A stretch of 57,705 bases of DNA from Lachnospiraceae bacterium (GTDB lineage Bacteria > Bacillota > Clostridia > Lachnospirales > Lachnospiraceae): NCBI GenBank assembly GCA_015057445.1, contig SVEI01000011.1, positions 1-57,705 of the forward strand. Reading direction: 5' to 3'. Made by a program: the position numbers and the translations under genes. Shown here one piece after another: positions 51,053 to 57,705 of this stretch. Every line of letters starts with the position of its first letter. Position 1 is the stretch's first letter. The notes under the pieces are model-generated. The model searched no databases and had not been told where the DNA came from. It saw only the letters and a list, made by a program, of their open reading frames with translations.

Positions 51053-53569
51053 CTACTGTTTTTCTATATATGGGTCTGCGTAAACAGATATTATTCCACC
51101 ATAGCTATCTGAAGGTGCTTCTTGGTTCTTAGGTACTATTACAATTTGAATACCTTCTAAACGCTTACCATAACCTGCTGTTCCTGATTCTTCTCCATTC
51201 TTTGCCCAACCTAACCATCCATAAGATTGCGCGTGAACTCTATAGTAAATGTCATAGAATTCTGACATTTCACCTGTGAGATTTACACATATAGCTTCTA
51301 GTCTCTTACCCTCACCACTGGTTCCACTCATTTCACCATTTTTCTTCCATGTTACAGGATCATCTAATTCACCCTGCCAACCATAAGACTGAACGTGAGT
51401 AGTGTAAATGATATCTCCTTGGTGGTCTTTATTTGTAAGTTTAATATCTATTCCTTCAAGTCTTTTGCCTTCGCCGCTGGTTCCACTCATTTGGCCATTA
51501 TATTTCCACCCTTGCCAGCCATAGGACTGTACATGAGTTCTGTAGGCTACATTTATTGTTTCTGCGCCTGGAACTATTGGATTTACATTGCTTGTAGCTG
51601 TGCTATTAGTAATAGGCGAGCTACCTTCCTTAGCTACAAAGCTTTCTGTCTTTACTGACACGATATTCTCCATAGCTTTATTAAAGCTTTGTCCCTTACG
51701 TACTACAACAATTTGAATACCCTCAAGTCTTTTACCATATCCCGCAGTTCCTGCTGGTGCACCATTTGATGCCCAACCTAGCCAGCCATAGGACTGAGCG
51801 TGAACTCTATAATATATATCATAATCCTTAGCATCATCACATGTTAGCTTAATCATAATAGCCTCCAGACGTTTTGCCTCTCCTTCTGTACCGTTCATAT
51901 CGCCATCAGCTGACCAAGGTAGCCAGCCATAAGACTGACAATGGGTAGTGTACTGAACTCCAAGATCTATGTCTTCGTCAGATTCCGTGCTGCTAACCAC
52001 TATGTTTATTCCCTCTAGACGTTTTGCTTTTCCTGAGGTTCCTGACATAGCACCATTCTTCTTCCATGTTGTTATATCATCCGCCTCACCTTCCCAGCCA
52101 TAGGACTGTATGTGGGTTCTGTAATTTACATTAACCTCTGGCATACCTACTGTTATGGTACATGTAGCCTTTACAACTTTCTTACCCTCTATGGTTGCTG
52201 TTATAATGGCTGTACCATTTGCCTTGGCATGTACTCCACCATATTGGTCTACTGTTGCCACATCTGGGTTACTACTTTCCCAAGTTACATCCTTTATGCT
52301 GGAATCTTCTGGAGATATAGTTTCTTCTAACTTCAGAAAATCTCCTACTCGAAGGGTAGTTGAGGTAGTGTTTAGTGAAAGGCCTTCAGGCCACTTTCTT
52401 ATTACAAGTACTTTATTATCACAGGATACACTAACATCTGGTGTGTTTGTAACATCCAATACTGTAATATTATTTTTTTCACAATCTACTCTGTTTAGTT
52501 CACTATTGTTTTCCAAATTCAACTCTGTTAATTGGTTATTTGAGCAGCCTAACTCATACAATTTAGAATTGTTTTTCAAATCTAATTCTGTAATGTTGTT
52601 GCTGGCGCAATTAAATATCTTTAAATATGTATTGTTGGAAACATCCATAGAACTCAACTGATTGCCACCACAATATAATTCTATCAATTTTTTGCTATTG
52701 CTTACATCCAAACTGCTTATACTATTAGAATAACAATACAAATATTCCAATTCAGTGTGATTCTTCACATTTAAAGCAGCAATAGTGTTATTACTACATT
52801 TTAAATAAGTTAATTTTGTATTCTTACTTACATCTAATTCCGTTATTTTATTTTTTGAACATTCTAATATTAAAAGGGCTGTATTTTTACTTACATCTAA
52901 TTTGGTTATTTGGTTATTGGAACAATAGAGACTTTCCAATTTTGTTAGTTTTGTCACATCTAATTCAGTCAACTTATTATATGTACTATTTATACTTTTC
53001 AGATTTATATTTGTGGATAGGTCCAATTCCTCTATATTATTATAGCTACATGACAAAGTCTCTAACTGTCTCAGATTAGTCAAATCCAATGATGATACAT
53101 TACTACTAAAACAATCTATCTTAGTCAAGCTATAACATCCACTTACTTTTAGTGTTTCCAAGTTATCACAATTACGGCACTCTAACACTTCAAGATTAAT
53201 GTTACTTGTCACATCTAAAGTTTTCATGTCATTATTGCCCACACTAAGACGAGTTAGCTTGCCAAAATATTCTATACCAGTAAAGTCAGCTATAGACATT
53301 TTTTCACATTCCATATAAGTTACCTTATCCAGCTCATCTAAAGATAAGATATCATCTTTATCTAAATCATATTTTTTTACAAATTCCCTAAAGTTTGCAT
53401 CCGGAAAACTATCCGAATCAATTTCTACAGCACTATTAAAGGAACCTGACCAATCTTCCTCTGCCGCAAATGTATTAACCACATTTCCGTTGCCACAGAT
53501 ACCTACTGCCATAACACCGGCAAACGCAAATGTAACCATTCGTGTAAACAATCTACTTCCTTTTCTCAT
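51053..53569 (-). CDS. Secreted LRR-Big2-ChW repeat protein
   Basis: Signal peptide; an EF-hand-like segment (KKYDLDKDDILSLDEL); about a dozen 21-residue leucine-rich repeats of the form L-x-CSxNxIxxLDVSxN; one bacterial Ig-like Big_2 domain (VTWESSNPDVATVDQYGGV); then six ChW repeats in two triplets, as in the neighbouring protein. GGAGG precedes the ATG. The two ChW genes are one operon, ended at 48794-48830. The LRR part suggests binding to a host or matrix protein; that is inference. Confidence 0.9.
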   Translation of the reverse strand: MRKGSRLFTRMVTFAFAGVMAVGICGNGNVVNTFAAEEDWSGSFNSAVEIDSDSFPDANFREFVKKYDLDKDDILSLDELDKVTYMECEKMSIADFTGIEYFGKLTRLSVGNNDMKTLDVTSNINLEVLECRNCDNLETLKVSGCYSLTKIDCFSSNVSSLDLTNLRQLETLSCSYNNIEELDLSTNINLKSINSTYNKLTELDVTKLTKLESLYCSNNQITKLDVSKNTALLILECSKNKITELDVSKNTKLTYLKCSNNTIAALNVKNHTELEYLYCYSNSISSLDVSNSKKLIELYCGGNQLSSMDVSNNTYLKIFNCASNNITELDLKNNSKLYELGCSNNQLTELNLENNSELNRVDCEKNNITVLDVTNTPDVSVSCDNKVLVIRKWPEGLSLNTTSTTLRVGDFLKLEETISPEDSSIKDVTWESSNPDVATVDQYGGVHAKANGTAIITATIEGKKVVKATCTITVGMPEVNVNYRTHIQSYGWEGEADDITTWKKNGAMSGTSGKAKRLEGINIVVSSTESDEDIDLGVQYTTHCQSYGWLPWSADGDMNGTEGEAKRLEAIMIKLTCDDAKDYDIYYRVHAQSYGWLGWASNGAPAGTAGYGKRLEGIQIVVVRKGQSFNKAMENIVSVKTESFVAKEGSSPITNSTATSNVNPIVPGAETINVAYRTHVQSYGWQGWKYNGQMSGTSGEGKRLEGIDIKLTNKDHQGDIIYTTHVQSYGWQGELDDPVTWKKNGEMSGTSGEGKRLEAICVNLTGEMSEFYDIYYRVHAQSYGWLGWAKNGEESGTAGYGKRLEGIQIVIVPKNQEAPSDSYGGIISVYADPYIEKQ

Positions 53570-53636
53570 ATTCTCCTCCTTGTATCTCCTAGTCTATTTT
53601 GTTACTTATAAATATCAGTATAAATATGTATATCAT

Positions 53637-53676
53637 AATAAAAAACAATGCCAGATGGCATAGCCACCTAGCATTG
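53637..53676 (-). terminator. Terminator of the amidase gene
   Basis: CAATGC (53646-53651) with GCATTG (53671-53676) and inner TGG/CCA pairing, followed on the minus strand by TTTTTTATT. It lies about 100 bases beyond the amidase stop. Confidence 0.8.
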
Positions 53677-53776
53677 ATGTTATCACAATGGTAATTTATT
53701 AACAAGTTGATTTATGACTGAATATAGTCCAAATTAGCAGAAAAATACCTACGATAAAACCCAACAAAATTTCAAT

Positions 53777-54568
53777 TTAAATTGTCGTAGTATAGCTTAA
53801 TGCTATCCAACCAGCACCACTTTTTAATTTACCCCATATGATTCCAGAAACGGTTTTAAAGTCAACTATTGTGTATACTCCCCTATCTGTAATTAGTCCT
53901 ACTACAGGATAACTTGTTCCTGGACCACTTCTTATGTTAAGGCCATCGGTAGTTACTTTTACTAGATATGGTTGCTTAGCATCTTGCCCTGGTGTATTTT
54001 CAGACTTGCCATCATCTACATTTTCATCTTTTATCCCCAAGGTTTTCAAAATTCCTTTTGCGTAGGCCACGCCGAATCTCGTACATTTTTCATCTGTATC
54101 TATCATCTTCACATCCTCTACATTATCCACAAATGCACCCTCACAGATTACAGCGGGGCAATTAGTCTGTCTGATAAATGCAAAATAGTCCGTTCCATTG
54201 CTTCCTACCCTAGTCTTAAGCCCTCTGCTGTTTTGATTTATTTTTATTATTTCTTCCTCGATATTATTAGCAAGATTTTTTCCAACGCCACCCACTATAC
54301 TGTGATAGATTTCAAATCCATTTCCATTGCCAGCGTTATTGTGACACTCCACTGCCACATCTGGATTAAAGTCGTTGCATTTTTTTATCTTTTCATTAAG
54401 GGATTCATTACCATCCTCACTTCTGGATAAAAGCACTTCTATACCTCTTTTGCTCAGATAGGTGGCGCATGCCTTAGCCATCTTAAGATTTACATCTTTT
54501 TCTACTACAAATCCTACTGCTCCAGTATCACTACCGCCGTGACCTGGACTTACGAATACCTTTGGCAT
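53777..54568 (-). CDS. N-acetylmuramoyl-L-alanine amidase with SH3 domain
   Basis: An Amidase_3 zinc domain (PGHGGSDTGA, His10; VVEKDVN, Glu23; VAVECHNN; and CEGAFVDN with the catalytic Glu) followed by a bacterial SH3 domain (GLNIRSGPGTSYPVVGLI). It cleaves the stem peptide from peptidoglycan. There is no signal peptide, as in endolysin-type enzymes, so its export route is unclear. The ATG is directly preceded by AGGAG and six Ts that belong to a large hairpin, so translation may be controlled by that structure. Confidence 0.92.
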   Translation of the reverse strand: MPKVFVSPGHGGSDTGAVGFVVEKDVNLKMAKACATYLSKRGIEVLLSRSEDGNESLNEKIKKCNDFNPDVAVECHNNAGNGNGFEIYHSIVGGVGKNLANNIEEEIIKINQNSRGLKTRVGSNGTDYFAFIRQTNCPAVICEGAFVDNVEDVKMIDTDEKCTRFGVAYAKGILKTLGIKDENVDDGKSENTPGQDAKQPYLVKVTTDGLNIRSGPGTSYPVVGLITDRGVYTIVDFKTVSGIIWGKLKSGAGWIALSYTTTI

Positions 54569-54621
54569 AAAAAACTCCTATAAACATATTCATTATCAAA
54601 ATATGCTTATGGGAGTTTTTT
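54569..54621. promoter_or_regulatory. Terminator-like hairpin sequestering the amidase SD
   Basis: AAAAAACTCCTATAAACATA pairs with TATGCTTATGGGAGTTTTTT with a few mismatches. On the minus strand the 3' arm includes the AGGAG that is the SD for the amidase ATG at 54568, and the T-run ends at the ATG. It can act as terminator for the HD-GYP gene and as a translational lock for the amidase. Confidence 0.65.
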
Positions 54622-54683
54622 GCTCTAAATCATCAAAAATACTTTCAACTGGATTTCTTTAATTATGTATTACTCACATTCTT

Positions 54684-56363
54684 TTACTCCGAATAATACT
54701 CTTCCAACTTTGCTCTACTCTTTACAAAGACTTCCTCCATCTGTGGGTCAAAATGACTTCCCATAGATTCCATCATAACAGAGTATGCTTGTTCAAAGCT
54801 CATAGCTTCTTTGTAGCAGCGCTTACTTACAAGTGCATCATACACATCAGCTATGGCCATTATTCTAGCCTCTAAAGGAATTTCTTCTCCCTTTAGCTTG
54901 TCTGGATATCCGGTACCATTCCATTTCTCGTGATGATGTCTTGCCACATTTTTGGCTATATTTACAAAATCCTCATCCTCCACACCTTGCAAGATACTTT
55001 CCACCAACTCCCCACTTCGTGGAGCGTGAGTCTGCATTATAGCAAATTCTTCATCAGTAAGTCGACCAGGTTTTCTAAGTATTTTATCATCGATACCAAT
55101 TTTACCAAGGTCGTGCATTGGCGCTGCCTTAATTAAATCCTGGCAGAAATTATCCTCTAAAGACAAAATATGATTCTCCTTTATGGTATTAATCAGTATC
55201 TCTATTACATAGCTTGTACGTTTGATATGACCACCCGTATTACCATCACGGTTTTCTACCATATTTGCCATACCAAGCAAAACTTTGGCTTGAATATTTT
55301 GAATATGTTCTGTTTTAGCCTTAACCTCTCTTTTTAATGTGTGGTTGTACTCGCCTAGGAACTTTGTAAGCTTATATCTATCAGTTGCATTTTCAATTTC
55401 AAATAAATATCCAACAGGCTTATCTGCATACCATATGCTATTTATATGGCCTTCATAATGCTCTCCATCTTTATCAAGCTCGAATTCAGAATCATCCATT
55501 TCATCGTATTCATCTAACTCTACTTTTATAAAATCCAGAGAATCATGTTTGTTAAGTGGTCTATCTATCTTACTATTCTGTAGCTCGGGAAGTATATTAA
55601 TGGCTAATTGGTTTGCTCCAAGATAATTTCTCTTTTTATCAAACATGATGTAACCATAGCTATCTTGTTTATCCAATGAACTTATAATGTTATCCTCTAA
55701 GCTATACACCGTTACCCGTCGATTTAAATAGAGCAAAATCCATCCATCGATAACAAATATAATTGGAGTTACCTCCACGTCCGGCGCTATCAATCTTCCT
55801 AATAAAAATACTGCTATAGTTACAATTTCTAATCCTATCAGCGCCCAAAGATTCTTACGAGATACAGAATTTTTCTTGCTTAAGCTATATACCAAAACAG
55901 CAATTCCTATCAAGAGATATCCATATAGAAGAACATAGAAAAAGCTATGACCAAAGTTATATTCAGGAATAATTCCAGTTGCGTCACCTATTTCAGTTAA
56001 TTTTGCATCTTTGTAATATATTTCACTATGACCAATAGTAAGTACCATACTATATATAACAAAACTATACATAATGAGAATATTTTCCATCCATTTACGA
56101 AGGCTAATATTACACATCTTAAATATTACAATAAGTATGATAGGCGGTATAAAACATGCTCCTATATAATGAATCTTTTTTGCTATATATGCCTCTTCTA
56201 GTGTTTTTGACATAGCCATAACAAGATTGCCTGCATTACTTATGGTTACTAATGCAAGTATGGCTAAGAAATAATAGTTTAGCTTTTTTTCTCGAAAAAA
56301 TAATATAAATATAATAAAATTGATCAGCGAAAGGGCTGACATTACTCCATAATATGCTGTCAA
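54684..56363 (-). CDS. 7TM HD-GYP cyclic-di-GMP phosphodiesterase-like protein
   Basis: An N-terminal domain of about seven transmembrane helices like the 7TM region of histidine kinases, a PAS-like middle segment (SYGYIMFDKKRNYLGANQLA), a coil, and a C-terminal HD-GYP domain (PMHDLGKIGIDDKILRKPG, ARHHHEKWNGTGYPDKLKGE, MAIADVYDALVSKRCYKE). All metal-binding motifs are intact, so it likely hydrolyses c-di-GMP on sensing a ligand in the membrane. I prefer the TTG at 56363 (protein begins MTAYYGVMSALS) because AAAGAGGTG lies six bases upstream; the longer frame has no SD. Confidence 0.88.
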   Translation of the reverse strand: MTAYYGVMSALSLINFIIFILFFREKKLNYYFLAILALVTISNAGNLVMAMSKTLEEAYIAKKIHYIGACFIPPIILIVIFKMCNISLRKWMENILIMYSFVIYSMVLTIGHSEIYYKDAKLTEIGDATGIIPEYNFGHSFFYVLLYGYLLIGIAVLVYSLSKKNSVSRKNLWALIGLEIVTIAVFLLGRLIAPDVEVTPIIFVIDGWILLYLNRRVTVYSLEDNIISSLDKQDSYGYIMFDKKRNYLGANQLAINILPELQNSKIDRPLNKHDSLDFIKVELDEYDEMDDSEFELDKDGEHYEGHINSIWYADKPVGYLFEIENATDRYKLTKFLGEYNHTLKREVKAKTEHIQNIQAKVLLGMANMVENRDGNTGGHIKRTSYVIEILINTIKENHILSLEDNFCQDLIKAAPMHDLGKIGIDDKILRKPGRLTDEEFAIMQTHAPRSGELVESILQGVEDEDFVNIAKNVARHHHEKWNGTGYPDKLKGEEIPLEARIMAIADVYDALVSKRCYKEAMSFEQAYSVMMESMGSHFDPQMEEVFVKSRAKLEEYYSE

Positions 56364-56492
56364 ATATATCACCTCTTTTGTAAGTAGTTTATAGCAAGAA
56401 ATAACCATTTCCTCCAAAAATATTTTTACATAAACTAAACCAATAATCAAATACTAATATCATAAATTTTATATTTTAATGGAGAAATGATT

Positions 56493-56789
56493 ATGAATAC
56501 AGATAATAATTTAGGTTCTCAGCTTGCAAAAGCATCTTTAGATCAAATTCCTACACCAAAAGAAAATGCAAAAGAAATTGTAGGATTAATTAAAAATAGT
56601 GGTAGAATATCTGGGTATCAGCTATCTGATGGCTCAAAGGTTTCTAGGGAAGAAGGAGTTTCTTTGGCTAAAGCTGGTGAAATCAAAAATGTTGGTATCT
56701 CACATAGAAAAGATACAGAGTATCTAAAGTCTATACCTGACGGAAGTGAAAATAATAATCTGGGTAATTTACCATCAATTAGTGAGTAA
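56493..56789 (+). CDS. DUF3892 family small protein
   Basis: About 98 residues with GRISGYQLSDGSKVSREEGV, SLAKAGEIKNVGISHRKDTEYL and the DUF3892 end SIPDGSENNNLGNLPSIS. The function of the family is unknown. The ATG at 56493 has GGAG eight bases upstream; an earlier ATG at 56487 is too close. It is the only convincing plus-strand gene in the window. It lies between the HD-GYP gene and the tRNA cluster, with a terminator downstream. Confidence 0.82.
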   Translation: MNTDNNLGSQLAKASLDQIPTPKENAKEIVGLIKNSGRISGYQLSDGSKVSREEGVSLAKAGEIKNVGISHRKDTEYLKSIPDGSENNNLGNLPSISE

Positions 56790-56883
56790 AATAAAAACTT
56801 TGTAAGAATAGGGTTTTTTCTGGCGACATTCATGGAACATTCCAGAATATGGGTCATCCACCAATTTTGTTCTGTAGAGCATT

Positions 56884-56914
56884 AAAAAAGCACATCATAT
56901 CGATGTGCTTTTTT
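56884..56914. terminator. Bidirectional terminator between DUF3892 gene and tRNAs
   Basis: AAAAAAGCACATC (56884-56896) and GATGTGCTTTTTT (56902-56914) give T-runs on both strands. It ends the tRNA cluster on the minus strand and the DUF3892 transcript on the plus strand. Confidence 0.92.
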
Positions 56915-56916
56915 AA

Positions 56917-57002
56917 TGCCGGCGACCGGAATCGAACCGGTACGGGAGATTAGTCCCGCAGGATTTTAAGTCCTGTGCGTCTGCCAGTTCCGCCACGCCG
57001 GC
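56917..57002 (-). tRNA. tRNA-Leu (anticodon TAA)
   Basis: The minus strand folds with a seven-pair acceptor (GCCGGCG/CGCCGGC), anticodon loop CTTAAAA and an extended variable arm typical of Leu tRNA; T-loop GTTCGATTC. Confidence 0.95.
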
Positions 57003-57029
57003 AAATTTTTTACAATATAAAATTGTTAG

Positions 57030-57103
57030 CGACCCGGAAGGGGTTCGAACCCTCGACCTCCGCCGTGACAGGGCGGCGCTCTAACCAGCTGAGCCACCGG
57101 GCC
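57030..57103 (-). tRNA. tRNA-Asp (anticodon GTC)
   Basis: Acceptor GGCCCGG/CCGGGTC with discriminator G; anticodon loop CTGTCAC; T-loop GTTCGAACC. Confidence 0.95.
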
Positions 57104-57244
57104 TAGTTATGAGCACTTAGACGGCAACGAGTTTTCCGAAGTTAGCGTCTTACGTGCGGTGCATGTCGGCACCCTTAGTGAAAGCAAGCTTTGCGATGCT
57201 TGAACTTAGTAGCCGACGAGTTATGTTTTCAATTAACTCTATAG
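57104..57244. other. Intergenic spacer inside the tRNA cluster with partial direct repeats
   Basis: 141 bases, far longer than the other tRNA gaps. Two related blocks are visible, CTTAGACGGCAACGAGTT near its start and CTTAGTAGCCGACGAGTT near its end, with GCATCG-like repeated pieces between. It looks like a dispersed intergenic repeat, not a tRNA remnant. Confidence 0.4.
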
Positions 57245-57318
57245 TGGACGTTCGGGGACTCGAACCCGGGACCGTCCGGTTATGAGCCGGATGCTCTAAC
57301 CAACTGAGCTAAACGTCC
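57245..57318 (-). tRNA. tRNA with anticodon CAT (Met elongator or Ile2)
   Basis: Acceptor GGACGTT/AACGTCC with discriminator A; anticodon loop CTCATAA; T-loop GTTCGAGTC. It is not the initiator (the C1-A72 mismatch is absent). Whether C34 is lysidine-modified (Ile2) cannot be told reliably here. Confidence 0.9.
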
Positions 57319-57330
57319 TAAAAATTAAAA

Positions 57331-57403
57331 AGCCGACGATCGGAATCGAACCGATAACCTGCTGATTACAAGTCAGCTGCTCTGCCAATTGAGCCACATC
57401 GGC
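57331..57403 (-). tRNA. tRNA-Thr (anticodon TGT)
   Basis: Acceptor GCCGATG/CGTCGGC, anticodon loop CTTGTAA, T-loop GTTCGATTC. Confidence 0.95.
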
Positions 57404-57433
57404 TTATTCAATTGTAGTACTTAATAGTACTAG

Positions 57434-57505
57434 TGACCCCAACGGGAATCGAACCCGTGTTACCGCCGTGAAAGGGCGATGTCTTAACCGCTTGACCATG
57501 GGGCC
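57434..57505 (-). tRNA. tRNA-Glu (anticodon TTC)
   Basis: Acceptor GGCCCCA/TGGGGTC with discriminator A; anticodon loop CTTTCAC; T-loop GTTCGATTC. Confidence 0.95.
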
Positions 57506-57521
57506 AAAGTTTAAAAAAAAG

Positions 57522-57594
57522 CTCCCCCTGTTGGACTTGAACCAACGACGCCCTGATTAACAGTCAGGTGCTCTACCGACTGAGCTAAGGAGGA
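57522..57594 (-). tRNA. tRNA-Asn (anticodon GTT)
   Basis: Acceptor TCCTCCT/AGGGGGA with discriminator G; anticodon loop CTGTTAA; T-loop GTTCAAGTC. It is the first tRNA after 23S rRNA. Confidence 0.95.
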
Positions 57595-57680
57595 ATAATA
57601 AAGGTATGTACCTTCAGAACTTCACACAGATGAGATTTTCATCTCTTCACAAACATTCTCCCGTTTTATAAGAAACCTCT

Positions 57681-57705
57681 AAGGATAAGCCCTCGACCTA
57701 TTAGT
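57681..57705 (-). rRNA. 23S rRNA, 3' end (partial)
   Basis: The minus strand reads ACTAATAGGTCGAGGGCTTA then TCCTT, the conserved 3' terminus of bacterial 23S rRNA; the gene continues beyond the window. The next 86 bases, to tRNA-Asn, hold short stems but no 5S rRNA. Confidence 0.88.

Noticed and set aside
52155-52661. Plus-strand frame of 168 aa
   Set aside because: A shadow of the repetitive LRR and Big_2 coding region of the minus-strand gene.
48839-53569. CRISPR-like array suggested by regular repeats
   Set aside because: The periodicity is coding (LRR and ChW protein repeats) with diverged codons and no spacers.
53972-54430. Plus-strand frame of 152 aa
   Set aside because: Antisense to the amidase domain with its catalytic motifs; no start signals.
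53777-54568. Prophage lysis module around the amidase
   Set aside because: No holin, phage structural gene or integrase is nearby; the amidase stands alone between surface and signalling genes.

Overview
The window looks like chromosomal DNA of a low-GC, strictly anaerobic Firmicute, most likely a Lachnospiraceae-type Clostridium. The reasons are the strong GGAGG ribosome-binding sites, A/T-rich codons, a rubredoxin with a 2-oxoacid:ferredoxin oxidoreductase, clostridial ChW-repeat surface proteins, an HD-GYP signalling protein and the 23S rRNA 3' end. Almost every gene is on the minus strand, so transcription runs from high to low coordinates. This placement is inference; no 16S is present.

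Layout, low to high. 0.5-6.2 kb: a small unknown protein, two SAM methyltransferases, a cardiolipin-synthase-like PLD enzyme and citrate synthase. 6.3-16.0 kb: a zinc-ribbon Ser/Thr kinase with a duplicated ectodomain, a putative secreted-effector/membrane-protein pair, and a MoxR-DUF58-VWA-VWA-TPR (Bat-type) operon. 16.2-31.4 kb: a divergent type VII secretion (T7SS) island. It holds an EssC ATPase, an EsaB/YukD ubiquitin-like protein, two FHA membrane proteins (one also a serine protease), a paralogous protease that has lost its whole triad, six small WXG100-like proteins, a lipase with a C-terminal helical tail (TslA-like layout), a lipoprotein and a LytTR-type regulator. EsaA, EssA and EssB are not recognisable.

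Three T7SS promoters carry related LytTR-type sites: two clear pairs of 12-bp repeats at 21-bp period and one weaker copy. Each lies 81-90 bp upstream of a start codon with a -10 box about 28-34 nt downstream. They precede the protease/EssC operon, the WXG operon and the lipase, so the LytTR protein encoded inside the island probably coordinates machine, substrates and effector.

31.6-38.0 kb is metabolic: a phosphoesterase, a ParB-like/BMP fusion, and a rubredoxin-gamma/delta-alpha/beta oxidoreductase operon whose rubredoxin is only 53 codons. 38.0-43.7 kb is an Rhs toxin/immunity graveyard: detached Rhs repeats and toxin tips, several intact immunity-like genes, a frameshifted gene, a NADAR gene with an internal deletion and an IS3 transposase remnant. 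43.8-47.7 kb is an amino-acid block: gdhA with a dyad in its promoter, an Lrp/AsnC regulator, a GC-rich structured intergenic element and an NSS transporter. 47.8-56.4 kb carries surface and cell-wall genes: a C39-like peptidase, two ChW proteins, an amidase and a 7TM HD-GYP protein. The end has the only clear plus-strand gene (DUF3892), six tRNAs and the 23S 3' terminus.
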